From the NCBI RefSeq assembly GCF_030814995.1, contig NZ_JAUSVX010000009.1, positions 248,001 to 312,000 on the forward strand: DNA of 64,000 nt, written 5' to 3'. Position 1 is the first letter of the stretch; every line of letters begins with the position of its first letter. This DNA comes from Labrys wisconsinensis (GTDB lineage: Bacteria > Pseudomonadota > Alphaproteobacteria > Rhizobiales > Labraceae). The position numbers and the translations under genes were made by a program. Shown here piece after piece: positions 63,508 through 64,000 of the stretch. Under the pieces are notes generated by a model that was not told where the DNA came from, made no database searches, and saw only the letters and a program-made list of their open reading frames with translations.

Positions 63508-64000
63508 TCAGCGCGCCAGCACGCTCCGGATGCCCCGGTAGTGGCGTTCGAGCCTGTCACGCGCCCGGACGGCGTCGCGGGCGACGACGGCGTCGTAGAT
63601 CTCCTCGTGGTCGCGCCAGGTGGCGATCGGGTCCGGGTTGCCCAGGCTGAAGAAGCCGGACGCCTTGTGGAAGGCGACCCAGAAGATCTCGATCAGCCGG
63701 TCGAGCACGCGGTTGCCGAGGCAGCGGAACAGCAGGCGGTGGAACTGCTGGTCCTCCTCCGGAAAGGCTTCGCCCCGCTCGGCCTTGGCGCGCATGGCAT
63801 CGAGCGTCAGGCGCAGGGCCGCGAGGTCGGCTTCGCCGATGGCGGTGACGCAATCGGCGATCAGGCCGAATTCCAGCGTGCAGCGGATCTGCAGGACGTC
63901 GCCGACATCCCTGAGCTCGCGGCCGAGGCCGTAGGGCAGATGGTCGAGCAGGGGGTCGAAGGAGAAGTCGCGCACGAAGACGCCGATGCCGCGCCGCGTC
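63508..64000 (-). CDS. GntR-family regulator with FCD domain, N-terminus outside the window
   Basis: The frame is open to the last base and reads TRRGIGVFVRDFSFDPLLDH at the edge, the end of a GntR winged helix. The visible part is an FCD ligand-binding domain, with ELRDVGDVLQIRCTLEFGLI, EDQQFHRLLFRCLGN and LERHYRGIRSVLAR supplying the metal-binding His residues. It reads in the same direction as the transporter operon, 36 bases before its binding-protein gene. It is probably the local regulator, possibly in one transcript with it. Confidence 0.9.
   Translation of the reverse strand, partial: TRRGIGVFVRDFSFDPLLDHLPYGLGRELRDVGDVLQIRCTLEFGLIADCVTAIGEADLAALRLTLDAMRAKAERGEAFPEEDQQFHRLLFRCLGNRVLDRLIEIFWVAFHKASGFFSLGNPDPIATWRDHEEIYDAVVARDAVRARDRLERHYRGIRSVLAR

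Overview
The window is GC-rich DNA of an alphaproteobacterium. A SahR-type ArsR-methyltransferase regulator next to metF, a complete paa catabolic gene set and several families of intergenic palindromic repeats typical of Hyphomicrobiales (Rhizobiales) point to that order. The genus cannot be fixed from the sequence. No rRNA, tRNA, CRISPR array, complete insertion sequence or phage gene was seen, so this reads as ordinary chromosome rich in accessory catabolic operons.

Layout. 1-5083 (+): the tail of a TadG-like pilus-assembly protein, a small CutA/NIF3-like protein, an EamA exporter, an aldo/keto reductase, a DUF4279-like protein and a Tat-exported MsrB. 5195-12664 (-): a PcfJ-like protein, metF with sahR, a DapA-family aldolase, a MOSC protein, Tam and an S41-like peptidase. 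12795-13432 (+): a VapBC-type toxin-antitoxin pair. 13433-13995: a nest of repeats in which a MITE has split a palindromic repeat. 13996-18138 (-): a spermidine/putrescine-type ABC importer. It is followed by a LysR gene (-) divergent from an M20 hydrolase and an amidinotransferase (+), which together suggest uptake and breakdown of a guanidino or amide compound. 21935-23424 (-): small regulators. 24091-28064 (+): a small basic protein, a large GT4 fusion enzyme and a GH130 phosphorylase, convergent with an RTX protein (-). 30899-37246: mixed housekeeping and accessory genes (BKACE enzyme, lipoprotein, SDR with ArsR regulator, nucleoside phosphorylase, M50-like membrane protein, cupin, secreted protein).

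37658-51356 is a phenylacetate (paa) catabolic island. A FadJ-like fusion enzyme (-) is divergent from paaG-paaI-paaK-tetR (+). The opposing strand carries paaX, a deletion remnant of the thiolase paaJ, paaABCDE, an extra PaaA-like diiron-type protein and paaZ. PaaK makes phenylacetyl-CoA, PaaABCDE epoxidises it, PaaG isomerises the epoxide to the oxepin, PaaZ opens the ring and oxidises the aldehyde, and the FadJ-like protein can supply the PaaF/PaaH steps. PaaI is the rescue thioesterase. The thiolase step is not encoded here in intact form. Two regulators (PaaX and a TetR protein) and two ACCG-type operators are present.

51457-56315 (-): an NAD-binding dehydrogenase, the glutathione-dependent formaldehyde pair adhC-fghA, and ettA. 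56670-64000 (-): an operon for a peptide/nickel-type ABC importer (substrate-binding protein, two permeases, two ATPases) with an embedded DapA-family enzyme and a GntR/FCD regulator cut by the window edge. In that operon an intergenic repeat appears to supply the start codon and first residues of one ATPase.
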